DNA from: Incurvaria masculella
Taxonomy: Eukaryota > Arthropoda > Insecta > Lepidoptera > Incurvariidae
Assembly: GCA_946894095.1 (NCBI GenBank)
Contig: OX335646.2
Location: 11,898,077-11,962,076, forward strand
Reading direction: 5' to 3'
Length of the DNA stretch: 64,000 bases
Of the stretch, positions 22,150 to 33,580 are shown piece after piece. The translations under genes were made by a program, and so were the position numbers. Every line of letters begins with the position of its first letter. Position 1 is the first letter of the stretch. Under the pieces are notes generated by a model. That model was not told where the DNA came from, did not search any database, and was given only the letters and a program-made list of their open reading frames with translations.

Positions 22150-22990
22150 GTTAATTATTAATAAATCGACTCTCTGTCCGAATGAGCCGATTCCTCTCTT
22201 TCCAAATGGGCAAAAAGGCTGGGACCTACCGATCATCAAGTCCGTGCGCAGTGTTCTCTCGCTAAATGGCAGCGACGTGGACGGAGCGCGCCTCCTGGTG
22301 GCGTCGGAGGTGGAGTCTGGAGCGTGGCTGAACGTGTACCCCTCGCCCCATCTCGGTACGCTTCTAGAGCGGGTTACGCTACGCACCGCGTTCTGCCTCC
22401 GATTTGGCGTTAGGATTTGTGAGTCACACATATGTGTATGAGGCCAATCGGTGGGAACGCTCGGGCACCACGGCCTATCATGCTCCAGGAGTGCCGGGAG
22501 GTTTTCCCGCCATGCTGACATCAACCGTATACTCAAGCGTTCCCTTGCTTCAGCACGCATACTCAGCGTTCTCGAGCCGGTTGGCTTGGTCCGTGACGAC
22601 GGAAAGCGGGCAGACGGCATGTGCGGATACCTTAGCCCCCTGTCACATAGGCGGCTCTTGTCAGGAAGCTGGCTATGCCGCGGCAAAGGCGCAAACCGTA
22701 AAACATAGAAAGTATCGTGACATCAAAGCAAATAACGAGTTTGTCGCTTTTGCCGTGGAGACCCTTGGGGCATCGAGCCCGGACGCCAAAGAACTGGTAC
22801 AGCAGTTGGGTAAACTGCTCATTGAGAAGTCCGGAGACTGTCGTGCCAAAACGGTTTTTACCCAAAACATAAGCTTGGCCATTTAGCGGGGGAACGCTGC
22901 TTCGGTCATTGGGACAATGCCAACAGTCCCAATGGAGGAGCTATTTATTTTAATTTAATTATTTAGTTTTATATTCTCTGTTTCTTTTCC
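22150..22990 (+). pseudogene. Non-LTR retrotransposon ORF2 C-terminal remnant
   Basis: Three plus-strand frames carry consecutive pieces of one protein: VESGAWLNVYPSPHLGTLLE, then [20 protein letters not shown] with [17 protein letters not shown], then [10 protein letters not shown] and FVAFAVETLGASS...NISLAI before the stop. These blocks (a PSPHLGTLL segment, a cysteine/histidine patch, a DGKRPDG-like segment and an ETLG segment) are familiar from the C-terminal end of many arthropod LINE ORF2 proteins. At least two frameshifts break it. A short 3' untranslated region follows to about 22990. The catalytic reverse transcriptase part is absent. The clade is not assigned. Confidence 0.8.
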
Positions 22991-23640
22991 TCCTTCTGTT
23001 TTATCCTATTAAATGAAATTAAAAGAAACCTTATATCAATATATATTTATAAAAATACATATAACTGTACGGATAGAGGCACAATTTACATAATTGAAAA
23101 AATAATTTTAGTAGGAGATGACGAACATTTCTATAATCGTAAATTGTCGAAATATCAGATATAGATGACTGTACTTTTTCTGCTATGTAACTTATTGTTG
23201 AACGTCTGTTTGGATCGAATTATATTAGCCAGAGTAATCTTTAAAGTTGAAATATTTGAAAATTCAAATTATTAAAAATAGTTATCGATGGTTTCGAAAA
23301 TTATCGATAACATTTCTGTTACACCAAAAAAGTCGCATGAGCTCCGGTTGTATATCTCCTTTATAACTCTGACACAGTGTAGACATGCAATGGATACACT
23401 ACTTAAAGTAATGTATTTACATGACAAACATACAAGACTTGTGAACTAATCTTTTCCATGTGCTTTTAAATACGTTTCCAGTTAATTCACCAACAAACTC
23501 ACATCTTAATGTTTGCAAGCTTAAACCACGCCTTCATAATGTAATAGAAATATTTATTGATTATTGCTGTGGCTTAGTGCTGCATATCTTGCATTTCATC
23601 TGGGTCTTCGCTCCTAAAAACCGAGGTATAAGTTATAAGT
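22991..23640. other. No gene recognised
   Basis: AT-rich intron without a supported feature. Confidence 0.5.
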
Positions 23641-23955
23641 CAGCCTCGGTAGCTCAGTGGTGCGACGCCTTGCGATTCGATAAGCTGGGTAAGCACTCTG
23701 AGCGCGGTTGGGTTCTGGACGGGTGACCTTTTTAAACAGTTGGGGCTGGCCGTGGTTCGGATTACACGTGAAACTATAGGTCCCCTTCCTTACTTACTAG
23801 GTGGTAGGGTTAATCCCGCCCGGGTTGGTACCATGGTTGAAAATTGTCCGTGTTTTCCATCCAGTTCAATGAAGACGAGCAATATAAGGATGGTCCAGGC
23901 ATGGCACCTAGTTTGGTATTAACCCTCCATGTCCAGTTACATAAAAAAATAAGAC
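23641..23955 (+). mobile_element. tRNA-headed SINE-like repeat, near complete
   Basis: The head has TAGCTCAGTGGTGCGACGCC, an A-box-like word, and GGTTGGGTTCTGGACGG. The body has CCGCCCGGGTTGGTACCATG and TTTTCCATCCAGTTCAAT. The 3' end is ATTAACCCTCCATGTCCAGT with an A-rich tail. It gives the best view of the family from head to tail. Confidence 0.82.
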
Positions 23956-24774
23956 TACATATTCGAAGGCAGGTCGGTGACAGCAATTGCGTGCTAGAAA
24001 GGCCGGTAACTGTACCTACGGGTATACATAATCGTCTCACCTACATAATCGTCTAGACACTCCCGTACAAAGCTCCTCAGGAGACGCTTTATTCTTCGTC
24101 TCAATTTTTCGCTCGCGGGTCGCGATGACTCACAATTTTCCGAGTCATTAATCTACACCCGCGCCTCCGCGCCGTATTGAGTAACGCGCCTCGTCACTGC
24201 GCTTTCACCTTCATTACGACGTCACCGCACAACCAAACACACCGCTGACACCTCCGTATCACTCGCAGACACACTTTATTGAGCCATCCATCCCTTTAGG
24301 ATGAGTCGGTGACAAATGTTATTAGTTTTTCTTTAATAGTTGCTCTTGAACTTCTCCGTTCATTTGTGTTTGATTCGGGAGTCGTGTTAAGTTAGGTGAA
24401 CATTTTTTATATGATTACCAAGTTGTGTGAATATGGTATTTTAATCGAGAGTTTATTATTTATTTAATTATAATATTTTTTATTATAGTGCAAATTGGGG
24501 TTTTACATTGATATTATATATGCCATGCTTAATGATCTGGCTAAAGATGCATAGCCAAATCGACGAATCGATAAAGCTAAACATTGGACGCCGCTTTGTA
24601 GAACGTATCGCCAACACAATCCGGCTGAATGTGCGTGAGGTAGCCGCATTACAAAACAGCGACGTTTTTCAGTCCGGCGCGCCTACTTGATAGGGCGTGT
24701 TATAGGATATGGCTGCGACATATATATCATATATCCTCAATAAAATATTATATTTATATTTTTTTATGTTAAGC
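23956..24774. other. No gene recognised
   Basis: At 24530-24690 a short open frame (containing RRFVERIANTIRLNVREVAA) ends at TTGATAG. I do not recognise it. It sits between two LINE fragments and may be a piece of one, but nothing visible proves that. Confidence 0.45.
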
Positions 24775-25110
24775 GGGGCATATGACCTAAGGCAGGCTCT
24801 CACATAAGGGGTGCCCGACGACGCCCATGGGCTTACAATCTTTCACGAGGTCGCAGCCCTTCTTCACTCATGTTTGAAGGACCACAGGTTGTACTTTAAG
24901 GGAAATACTTCCCTCCGCTGAGCATTCTCCATGGTAGAGACCGTACATCCCTTCGGAGTCGGAGGGTATCTAAATTCTTGAATACCGCAGGGTCGTCGAT
25001 GATACGCACAGCACGACGCTGCATCAAGTCCAGGGAGCCAGGCAGAGCTGTCCCACAAATTCGAGCTATCTGGAGGCGGTGGTAGAAGTTAAAAAATACT
25101 TTTAAGAATA
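24775..25110 (-). pseudogene. Non-LTR retrotransposon RT C-terminal fragment
   Basis: The minus strand encodes LDLMQRRAVRIIDDPAVFKN followed by LDTLRLRRDVRSL. This is the conserved IQRRAVRIVDDP...LRRD block near the C-terminus of Jockey-type LINE reverse transcriptases. After a frameshift, YHGECS-like and FPLKYNLWSFKHE segments follow. Catalytic RT motifs are missing. The 3' flank (CGCCCATGGGCT) recurs near 60628. Confidence 0.75.
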
Positions 25111-25850
25111 TGGTATATTTTCGCTTACGTTCTTCCCGACTACGAAATTGTTCTCCGACGAGTCCGACCCACACTTGGCCTCTTTTTCACAGTCACCATC
25201 CGAACGGGGTGTAAAAGAATGGATTAGTTTCGTTATCCCCTTGGTGCAATGAAAATGTTAAGTATTATTAGAATTAACATGAGACCGTAAGGAGCCACGA
25301 TGAACCCTGCAGCTTTTGGTTCAATTGTTTCCGAAGAGCTAGCTATAAACCAGTCAACACGTTGGACGTTTACCTATCTTGATTCATTTGACGGCTTAGT
25401 TTGAATGCTGTCGTCAATGAACAGTCTTGCCGTGCTGTCCATTCAGTGACATATTAACTACTTGGAGTCAACCACTATGCGGCATAGTTCCATCGCGCTC
25501 TCCGTCACTGCTGTCGCCGCACCCTCCGTGTGCCTCAAATGGCCCGGCGATGCCTATCCCACCCTCCAGCCCATGCCCGAGTGGCGGATTAGGCGCCTCG
25601 AAACTGTTTTATTGATAAAAAACTTCTCGGAGGATCTAAATTTGTAAACACAATCGTAGATATTTGTTCACGCATTTCCCGACCTTCGAGTCGAAAAGTG
25701 TAACCCATCGGATGGCAAAAGTACGGCAACCAAATAAAAAGGTAATCGTAACAATCCTCCACATTGCGTTCAGTATTCACGCCTGCTGAAAGTTTTTTTG
25801 CGCACTTTAGAGATATTCAAACACTTTTAATTAAAATTAGGTATGTTTTT
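25111..25850. other. No gene recognised
   Basis: Unremarkable intron. Small open frames at 25430-25650 have no recognisable domain. Confidence 0.5.
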
Positions 25851-26050
25851 ATGTCACTGGACATGGATGGGTAATACCACATTTACGCTACATTTAGTCA
25901 AACGCACATCCACTCCAGTTCATGGGAATTTGGAACATTGAACTGGATGGAAAACACAGGCAATTTTCATTGCCTCGGCGATCGTTTATTCAATGCGATG
26001 GTACCAACCGGGGCGGAATAAACCATGACATAGTAGTAAGGTAAGTAAGG
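25850..26050 (-). mobile_element. tRNA-headed SINE-like repeat, 3' part
   Basis: In minus orientation it has the family 3' end (ACTGGACATGGATGGGTAAT on the plus strand), ATTGAACTGGATGGAAAACA, and ATGCGATGGTACCAACC. The head is missing. Confidence 0.8.
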
Positions 26051-26509
26051 AGAAAATGGAAGACCAAAAAGGAGAACCACGAACGACATTCAGCACAAAA
26101 GTTACAATTCCAGTTTTTCGTTACATTTTGGAATGTGGAAACAATTTAAGATACTTTCGTCTGAATTTAAGATAAGAATCGGTATATGCAAATCTCCGGA
26201 GTATACTTTTATTTGTTTAGTGAATAAATACTAAGCCGGTTACTGACGGGTGGTGGCGGGGCCGCGGTGGAGCAGGGTATGCGGACGGCTCTTGGCAAGG
26301 ATACGCAGCTCCGTGTCAAAGAGCGAGAAAAATCCTCCCAGGAGCGGCCCGGAGTTTATTGAATTTTCAATTCGCTGTGTGAAGTGAATACAAAATGGCC
26401 GAGCCACGCCGAGCGCAGCGTCCGCCCCTTAGCGGCGCCCAACGGACTACATCGACCCAGAAAACAATCCATTTCACGGTCCGTAATGGCGGTGCTCCAT
26501 GATTGGCAA

Positions 26510-27180
26510 ATTATGTCGAAAAGTCAAGCACCTTATGAGGCTGCCGTACGGCATGTATCAAGGCGGTGTACTCTCTCCCTTACTCTTCTCTATTTTTATT
26601 AACAAAATTGTATCTATTCTAGTTTCTCGCTACCATCTCTACGCCGATGACTTGCAGCTGTATAGACACTTTCGTGTTGATGAAGCTGCTATTGATTTAG
26701 GTCTAATAAATGTAGATCTCGATTTAGTACACAATTGGGCTTCGAGGTTTGGCCTTCTGGTCAATCCTTCCAAGTCCCAGGCTATCATAATCGGTACTCC
26801 CAAACTTCTTTCTAAGCTAAATCGAGACGACCTACCAGTTCTTCAGTTCAATGGCACCGTTATTCCTTTTGTAAAATGCGTGAAAAACCTGGGACTCTTG
26901 ATTGACGAGACTCTGTCTTGGCAACCACAAGTCAGTCAAGTAAGCCGCAAAATGTTCGCTAGCATGCACGCACTGCAAAGATTGAAGAACTTTATTCCAT
27001 TCGCCACCAAAACTACTCTCGCACAAACCTTACTTCTCCCTGTACTCGGTTCTTTCTATTCCTTCGCACTCATCCTCTGCCTATTCCGACTCCTTCACGG
27101 TACACGCTGCAAGGCAGTGGAATCAGCTACCTCCTGCAGTACGAAATTCGCCCTCTATTCATGCGTTCAAAAAAAATCTT
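26510..27180 (+). pseudogene. LINE reverse transcriptase fragment (Jockey/CR1-like)
   Basis: The open frame holds RT palm motifs: YGMYQGGVLSPLLFSIFIN (motif B', usually GVPQGSVLSP) and YHLYADDLQLY (the YADD catalytic box). GLLVNPSKSQAIIIG and VKNLGLLIDETLSWQPQV follow. The 5' part (endonuclease and RT motifs 1-3) is lost. After LLLPVL the sequence jumps by deletion to another frame that reads SFTVHAARQWNQLPPAVRN and ends FKKNLKAFFLS at a stop near 27200. So the copy is 5'-truncated and internally deleted. It is a dead retrotransposon, not a host gene. Confidence 0.9.
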
Positions 27181-27575
27181 AAAGCTTTCTTTCTTTCCTA
27201 ATTACGTCTTTACTTCCCCCCCCCCCCCAGTTTTCAGTTAATTTTTATTCCTATTGGCAATACATTTGTTTGTTTTTTTTTCTTAATTTTTGTGATAGTG
27301 TTAGGTATCATACTTTATTTTCTGTTTCTATATTATATAAAGTGTTTATATATTTATATTAATGTATATTTATATTTATATGTATATAAGTAGTTGGTAT
27401 ATTGTGTATAATATTTGTTGTAGTAAATTCATTTGTCTCTATAACTGCCACTCGCACTACTGCTCACGATACCCAAAGGTAGACTGGTAGAGAATGCCCC
27501 TGGCATTAAGTTGTACCTTTTGCCCGAATTTTGAGTGCAATAAACATATATAAATAAATAAATAAATAAATATAT
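27181..27575 (+). mobile_element. 3' untranslated tail of the LINE
   Basis: AT-rich tail downstream of the RT fragment, ending with GTGCAATAAACATATATAAA and a short AAATA microsatellite (about 27552-27572), as is common for insect LINEs. Confidence 0.75.
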
Positions 27576-27584
27576 TATAATATA

Positions 27585-29345
27585 AAATACCCAACTGATT
27601 CAATAGAGCGTTGATAGAGCATTACCGAAGTGGAATAGCAAAGTCACACACAAAGTCAATTGACGGATGACATCGCAATAGTTTCATGCAAAATGTACTG
27701 AAAGGACATTGGCGATATGAAAATCGCATTAAAGAGTATATTGACTAAGACCGAGACCAATTGGCAACATGTGATTGAAAATTTAAATAAAAAAAAATAT
27801 TTTTCAATTACTAATTAATGAAAGTCCCAGCGGACAAGGATTATTATTTTAAAAAAAGTTCACAACATGTTGTTTAATCCTATCTTGCGATTTGAGCTAA
27901 ATGATTAATGTCACAGTCGTTAATCTGCAATAAAAATCTAAACTAAATACACTCCGTATAAAGTAAGATGAATTATGTTACTGATCAAATATTTTAACAT
28001 TATACCTCCGGTTTAGTTTTGGTCTATTTTCTATACCAATATCTGGCAGCTCCTACCGCGACATGGCGTCATCATGCCAGATCGTATGTATGTATCAAGG
28101 TAAAGATCGGTCAGCACGTCTTCTATAGTTTACGAAGAAGCGACTGGCGCTGCTATATCTTTAATATTTTCCTTTAAATCGGAAGGAAAAGATCAATTTA
28201 TTTTAAGGTTTACAACCATACTGTTCGATTATAGCATACTGATTTCGCTTCCTCTAGAAACATACACGTTTGTAATTATTCGTCAACCACTATTTTGTTT
28301 ATAATTTAACTTAAATGCCTTTTTCGTAATTAATAGAAAATAAATATTTATGGTTCTATGCTGAAAGTCCTTGCCTTTCCGTGTGAACAAAGACACAAAG
28401 AAAAGTAACATTTAACAAGAATAAACCTCAAATATGCATTTAAAAAGTTTCTGACGGGTTATTCCTGCTGTGACCATAGTAAAATCGGCTATGTCCTTTC
28501 TTATTTCACCCAAAAACATCTCTAAATCGCCGTATGTACAAAATAGTGACTTGAATTTATATTTAAAGTTCTTCTTTAAAATATAGAGGAAAATATAGGG
28601 AATATGGTAGACAGTGAGTCAGAACAAAGTATTTATCCAGTTTATTGCGTCCGTTAACGTCACCATCTACAAGTGAACAAGTTATAATGGCTTTATTGCT
28701 TTTTTTAATAAAACCTAAGAATAGTCAGTTTAAAAATAAACATATATACATATATTTAATGAGCGGTGGCACTGTGTGGTAAAGTAATTGGAAAAGATGA
28801 CGCGTCAGGTAGGTATCCATCTCTTTCTAACTCCAGATTGCGTACTTCCGGTTGAGCAGTGCAACTTCTGTGCGTAACACTATTAGTTATTCTGTGCCTC
28901 GAACGCTGTGTTTCGCCTTGCAAGAGCAGCGCTCAGTGTGTGGGTTCGGAAAGTAGTATACGCATTGGTATTTGTAAATGGTACACTGTCGCTTGTCAAC
29001 AACGTTAGATCACTTTAGTGAATGGTATATGTACCCTAAAACCCGTGTAGATGAATATACCCGGCATACACGAGCTGAGCCGTGTACAGCCGTGGAGTTA
29101 GCGGCGAGGGCAGCTCGCGTGCACTGTGCCACCGACTCTCTGAAGTGCTGGTTGATTTACAGCTTCTGCACTGACCTTCTCCATATTTCAGCGTGCAAAG
29201 GTATTTCAGACTCCAGCTGCGCAAAATTCATCAGCCGACTTCGGGGTTGCTCTCAATTTATAATGAATAATTCTTAAAATATTTCCATTCTGCTGTCCCA
29301 GTAATTTAAATACATTATTGTCAGAGTGGTAAGTCTGAGTTATCA
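27585..29345. other. No gene recognised
   Basis: AT-rich intron. Small frames at 28978-29277 have no recognisable domain. Confidence 0.5.
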
Positions 29346-29349
29346 CCTA

Positions 29350-29868
29350 AATCAGAAGTCCGAGTTTGACTTTGACAGCTTGAAGAAGTAAAACCACAGA
29401 AGTAGTCAATATTTGGGTAATTATGCAGTTTGAGGGCTTTTGCGAAAAACGATAGGAATTTTTTTTTTCTTTGGAAATTTGTTGCTCTGATTGCAACAAG
29501 TGATATTCCATGGGGGCAGGCAAACATTTCCAATAAATTCCCATTTGCGTTTGCAACCGACATGCGCCATCCCGACATGGACCAGTTATGTTAAGGTTTA
29601 CGCGTAGAAGACACGGAGCGGAAGCGACGTGTCTTCTTTAAATTAACCTTGGTTATTTTTTTATAGAGCACGAAAAGGTTTTAGTAGGTATTTTTTTCCT
29701 CCCCCCCAATGGAATATCACTTGTTGCAATCAGAGCAATAAGTTTCCGAATAAAAAAAATATTTTCCATGGTTTTTAGCAAAAGCCCTTAAACTGCATAA
29801 TTACCCAAATATTGACTACTTCTGTGGTTTTACTTCTTCAAGCTGTCAAAGTCAAACTCGGACTTCCG
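29350..29868. repeat. Large palindrome (arms about 165 bp)
   Basis: The left arm, about 29354-29520 (GAAGAAGTAAAACCACAGAA, AGTCAATATTTGGGTAATTA), returns inverted at about 29697-29864. A spacer of about 175 bp lies between. The outer word TCAAACTCGGACTTC links it to the TIR element family at 8946-9288. Confidence 0.85.
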
Positions 29869-29869
29869 A

Positions 29870-30095
29870 TTTGTATGAAAACGCAGAGTCGGCGTAAACG
29901 GCAACGTCGACGTATTTACGCCGACGGTGAATACTCTGTCAAATCAAACTCGGCCTTGCAACTGCGCGCGCTCCTCAATTTCTCCATACATTTGAAAGCG
30001 CTAGTCGATCGGTTTGGCGTAAACGCCAATTTAGGTGGCAACTGGGACTACGGGCTCAGAGTACACTGAGAGGATTTGAGGATATAATAAAACGC
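29870..30095 (+). mobile_element. Relative of the 8946-9288 TIR element
   Basis: It shares GTAAACGGCAACGT, GTCGATCGGTTTGGCGTAAA and the terminal ACTACGGGCTCAGAG with the element at 8946-9288. It continues from the right arm of the palindrome, so palindrome and element probably form one rearranged copy. Confidence 0.7.
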
Positions 30096-30255
30096 GTATA
30101 ATAAGACGCGTCATCTTGCAACTGCGCGCGCTCCTCAATTTCTCCATACATTTGAAAGCGCTAGTCGATCGGTTTGGCGTAAACGCCAATTTAGGTGGCA
30201 ACTGGGACTACGGGCTCAGAGTACACTGAGAGGATTTGAGGATATAATAAAACGC
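29955..30255 (+). repeat. Tandem duplication of 141 bp with 160-bp spacing
   Basis: The segment from CTTGCAACTGCGCGCGCTCC to GATATAATAAAACGC occurs at 29955-30095 and again at 30115-30255, apparently identical. A 19-bp spacer (GTATAATAAGACGCGTCAT) separates them. The lack of divergence points to a recent event. Confidence 0.93.
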
Positions 30256-31975
30256 AAGGTTACGATTAAACAAGCAACAAGAGAGGAAATCTATCATTCA
30301 AAATGTGTTCTTTTATTGTTGCCTACTTATGTTCCAGAGGGAAACGTAGTGGAGAGAGATTCCTTGGTACCTATGTACTTAATAATTTGTTATTTTAGTT
30401 TTATGTATTTCTCTCTGTGTTTTCTCCTTAATAAATAAATAAAAAAACAATGTTACGCAGTAGGCCGTAAAAACGGTTGATCATATTTTGAAATTATTAC
30501 GTGTGACAAACTTGGTACCTAAAAGTTAACAGGTATAGCGTGGATTGAAATCAAGTTACTAAAATATACATTAACGTTACAATTTATGAAAGCGAGACTT
30601 GAGTGTGTCAGCGAGACTCGGCTTGGCAGATGAGGAACGAATGTAGAATTATGTATGAAAGCCAGGCGGGAATGTGAGAGTAGAGGCACGGATGTAGAAT
30701 AAATGCAGTAGAAATACGTTCCTTGAGGAAAGTTTACGGAGTGAGTACGTCGGCGTATGATTAAACAAGTTACTTATTGTGAGCGATGTGTAGACTTTTA
30801 TCAAGACTGTTTTACTTCTGCGACTGGTTCGGGTGGTACTTCTGGACAGGACTGGACCTTAGTTTATAGTTTTTTAATCGTTGTAATCCTGCGTTACCTA
30901 AAACCAAGAAAGTGTGTTAGTAGGTCGCCGTCAGAGTGTAAATGAAATGGATACGGGACTTAATACGAGATAAAAGAGCAAAGTTTACGTATTTGTTGAT
31001 TTGCCAAAAACAGAAACAAATCAATTGAAAACCGTCCGATTCTTTAAAACTCGCCAATATCCCAAATATGTCTCATTCAAATATAAAGTGTAGCACTGTA
31101 GTTACTGCAGTTACTTCGGCATTGTGATATTCGATGAGTTCTAACATAAAATACGAAGATTTTGTTTGCCATCAACATTCTTGAGATATACAATTTTAAA
31201 ATGTATAATCTCGTCATGTATGAGAGTGCCTAATACAGGATTAACGCGTACCGACGCGATCTGTATACTCTTGGGTGCTAACTAATCCTTCTTGTCATAT
31301 TCGACCACGGAGAGATCGCCGAGTATGACGCGCGCTCATGCCCGCTTATCGCCAGCCCACATAGCATCAAAATTGTCTGCTTGCCCACCGTCACTCTTAC
31401 CCCTTTAATTTTCTTTTGATTTATTTTATGAATTAGTTTGTACAAAAACTTTACCTTTTTTCTTTGCGAAACCTGCAAAAGCTTGAACGGTTATGGATTG
31501 ACTTCAACAATCATTTCCCGACGTAAGAGTGCCTGATTTTATAATGTGGATATGACATACAGTTTACGAATTGTGACATTATTACGAAAACAATACTAGG
31601 TACTTGTAAAAAAATGACGTGCCAATCAATGAAATAACACTACAGTCAATGAAATAAATCGTGAAATACCTGTGATCAGGTTGACATGCCCAGTGTTGCC
31701 ACTTTACTGTCATTTTGCAAAATAATATTTCGGTAAAAAAAATTCCGGCCATCGATGATAACATGCAATATATAATGTATTGTTTAGTCCCAGCAAACAT
31801 TGAGTATATCGCTACATATTTCTATGAGTTTTTTTTTATAATCTGGCACCTTTTGGCCTTTTAGGGCTACATTCTTGTCTGCACACTCAATGAGCACAGT
31901 AAGTCAGGGGACTTGCATAAACTGCTTTATGGTAACACTGTCTATGTGGGTTGTCACAGAATTCAAGCTATATTT
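30256..31975. other. No gene recognised
   Basis: AT-rich intron. Several short frames are present, none with a recognisable domain. Confidence 0.5.
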
Positions 31976-31978
31976 TCA

Positions 31979-32356
31979 ACCGACTTCCAAAAGGAGGAGA
32001 TTCTCAATTCGACTGTATGTTACTCGATAATTATATCAAAGAATACCACTGCTAAGGGTGGGAATTACTAAACAAAGTGAAAAAAAAAACCAGTTTAAAA
32101 AAACATTGAACCGATTTCAAATATTGAGAGGTAATCGATAATATTTTTATTCATTAGCATCCTTGAGTAGAAGGCGGTACAAAAGCACACCTGAAAATGT
32201 ATAATGAACTCCTTCTGTGCTTTTGTACCTACTTCTACTCAAGGGGCTCTTATTACTAAAGTGCTAATTATCTCAATTAGCACTTTATTAATAAAAGCCC
32301 TCAAAGTAGATTAAAGAAAATCACCACTTGGTGAAAACCAAGTTTGAAGTCGGTTA
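31979..32356. mobile_element. AACCGACTTC-ended repeat with two internal hairpins
   Basis: It starts AACCGACTTCCAAAAGGAGG and ends AAGTTTGAAGTCGGTT, so about 10 bp of the ends are inverted. A fragment of the same family starts at 13436. The interior contains two consecutive hairpins at 32161-32244 and 32244-32300. Confidence 0.75.
32161..32300. repeat. Two adjacent hairpins
   Basis: The first stem pairs 32161-32189 with 32216-32244 (about 29 bp, few mismatches, 26-nt loop). The second pairs 32244-32269 with 32275-32300 (about 26 bp, 5-nt loop). Both lie inside the AACCGACTTC repeat. Confidence 0.88.
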
Positions 32357-32467
32357 AATGTTTTTCAACGGAAAGCACCCTATGAGCTAGAATAAAGAAA
32401 ACTCCGAAAATAGTTAATTTAGATTTTAGATCATCAAATTTTAGATCACATTAAAAAATGACAAATT

Positions 32468-32517
32468 TGTACGGAATCTTCGGGGGGCCTGTCAGACTCG
32501 CACTTGTCCGGTTTTTT
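32468..32517 (+). mobile_element. GGCCGGTTTTT-end repeat, 3' fragment
   Basis: Only the end is present: TACGGAATCTTCGG, then GTCAGACTCGCACTTGTCCG and GTTTTTT. Confidence 0.7.
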
Positions 32518-32519
32518 AA

Positions 32520-33580
32520 ACAATAGCGACATACAGCTAGAGACTATTTTCCAAAGACCCAACCAACACGTTAGCGCACACTAGAAGCTGCACGTGTAGG
32601 TGGTCCGTCGCCGCCCGAAGTGCAGCGAACTTAACTGCGAGATGATGCCACTAAATATTCCGAGCTCACCCGAACAAACAATCTCAGAATAACTCGGCAC
32701 TTGCGTACGCGACTACTCACGCGCCGTGCACGCACACCCGCCGCCGCGCCGCCACCGCCATGCGCCACCGACAGACGGACAAACGGTTATTGCATTCCCG
32801 GGCCGCCGCCGCCGCCGCCGCGCCCACTCGACAGTCCGCGCGGGGCTCACGCTAAGCGGCCCGCTTTTGTCGCGAATTGCCTCAAAGGGCTTACAGCAGA
32901 GAGCTCATAATTAAACATAATTAGTAGTAAACTTTCGAGGAAAATGTAGCGTCCGGGACCCCTCTGCCTCGCCGCAGCCGCTGCCCTGCCACCAGCGAGC
33001 AAGGAAGAACGACTGAAACTCACCCGTATGGCGGCAGCGTAGTTGCGTATTCGTGATAATAGTAGTTAGTTCGCCTACGAATTTGAGACACGCAACATCG
33101 AAAGTTCGTTACACTAAATAGCGTTCTGTGTGTATTGTTAGGTGTTTTTTCGTGACGTTGGGCAAATTCGTAAGCAAACTGACTTGCCGGCATTACCGCC
33201 AGTGTAAGTGGCTACGCTGCCGCTGTACGGAAGAGGCTGCATGCCACCCACTGCATCTCACGTACACATATTATTTGCAATTAAATCATTAATTAATTAA
33301 AGGAGAATGGCAAGATCACTATGGACCGCGGTTTCCAATTTTTTTTTATTGTGTCTCCATAGTTTCAGGTTATTTATACAGTTTTTGGTGTCTACTTTCG
33401 AATGCCATTACTTTTGTCGAACTAATTCTCGGGAAGAAGGCTCTACAGCTCACCAAAACTCAGCTTTTGAGGCTATAAAATATTTAAACACATAGGTATT
33501 TCTCAAGATTCATAAATAGATCAATCATTTATAGGTTTTAATAATTAAATCTCACTAAAATAATCTATTGGACACTAATA
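32520..33580. other. No gene recognised; GC-rich tract
   Basis: GC-rich sequence at about 32570-32850 with a GCCGCCGCC run at about 32802. At 33030-33230 words such as ATTCGTAAGC and TACCGCCAGTGTAAGTGGCT resemble material near 63110 and 63245, so a degenerate repeat family is likely. Confidence 0.55.

Noticed and set aside
22120..22686. A 188-codon minus-strand frame
   Set aside because: The plus strand of the same bases carries recognisable LINE protein blocks, so the minus frame is a shadow.
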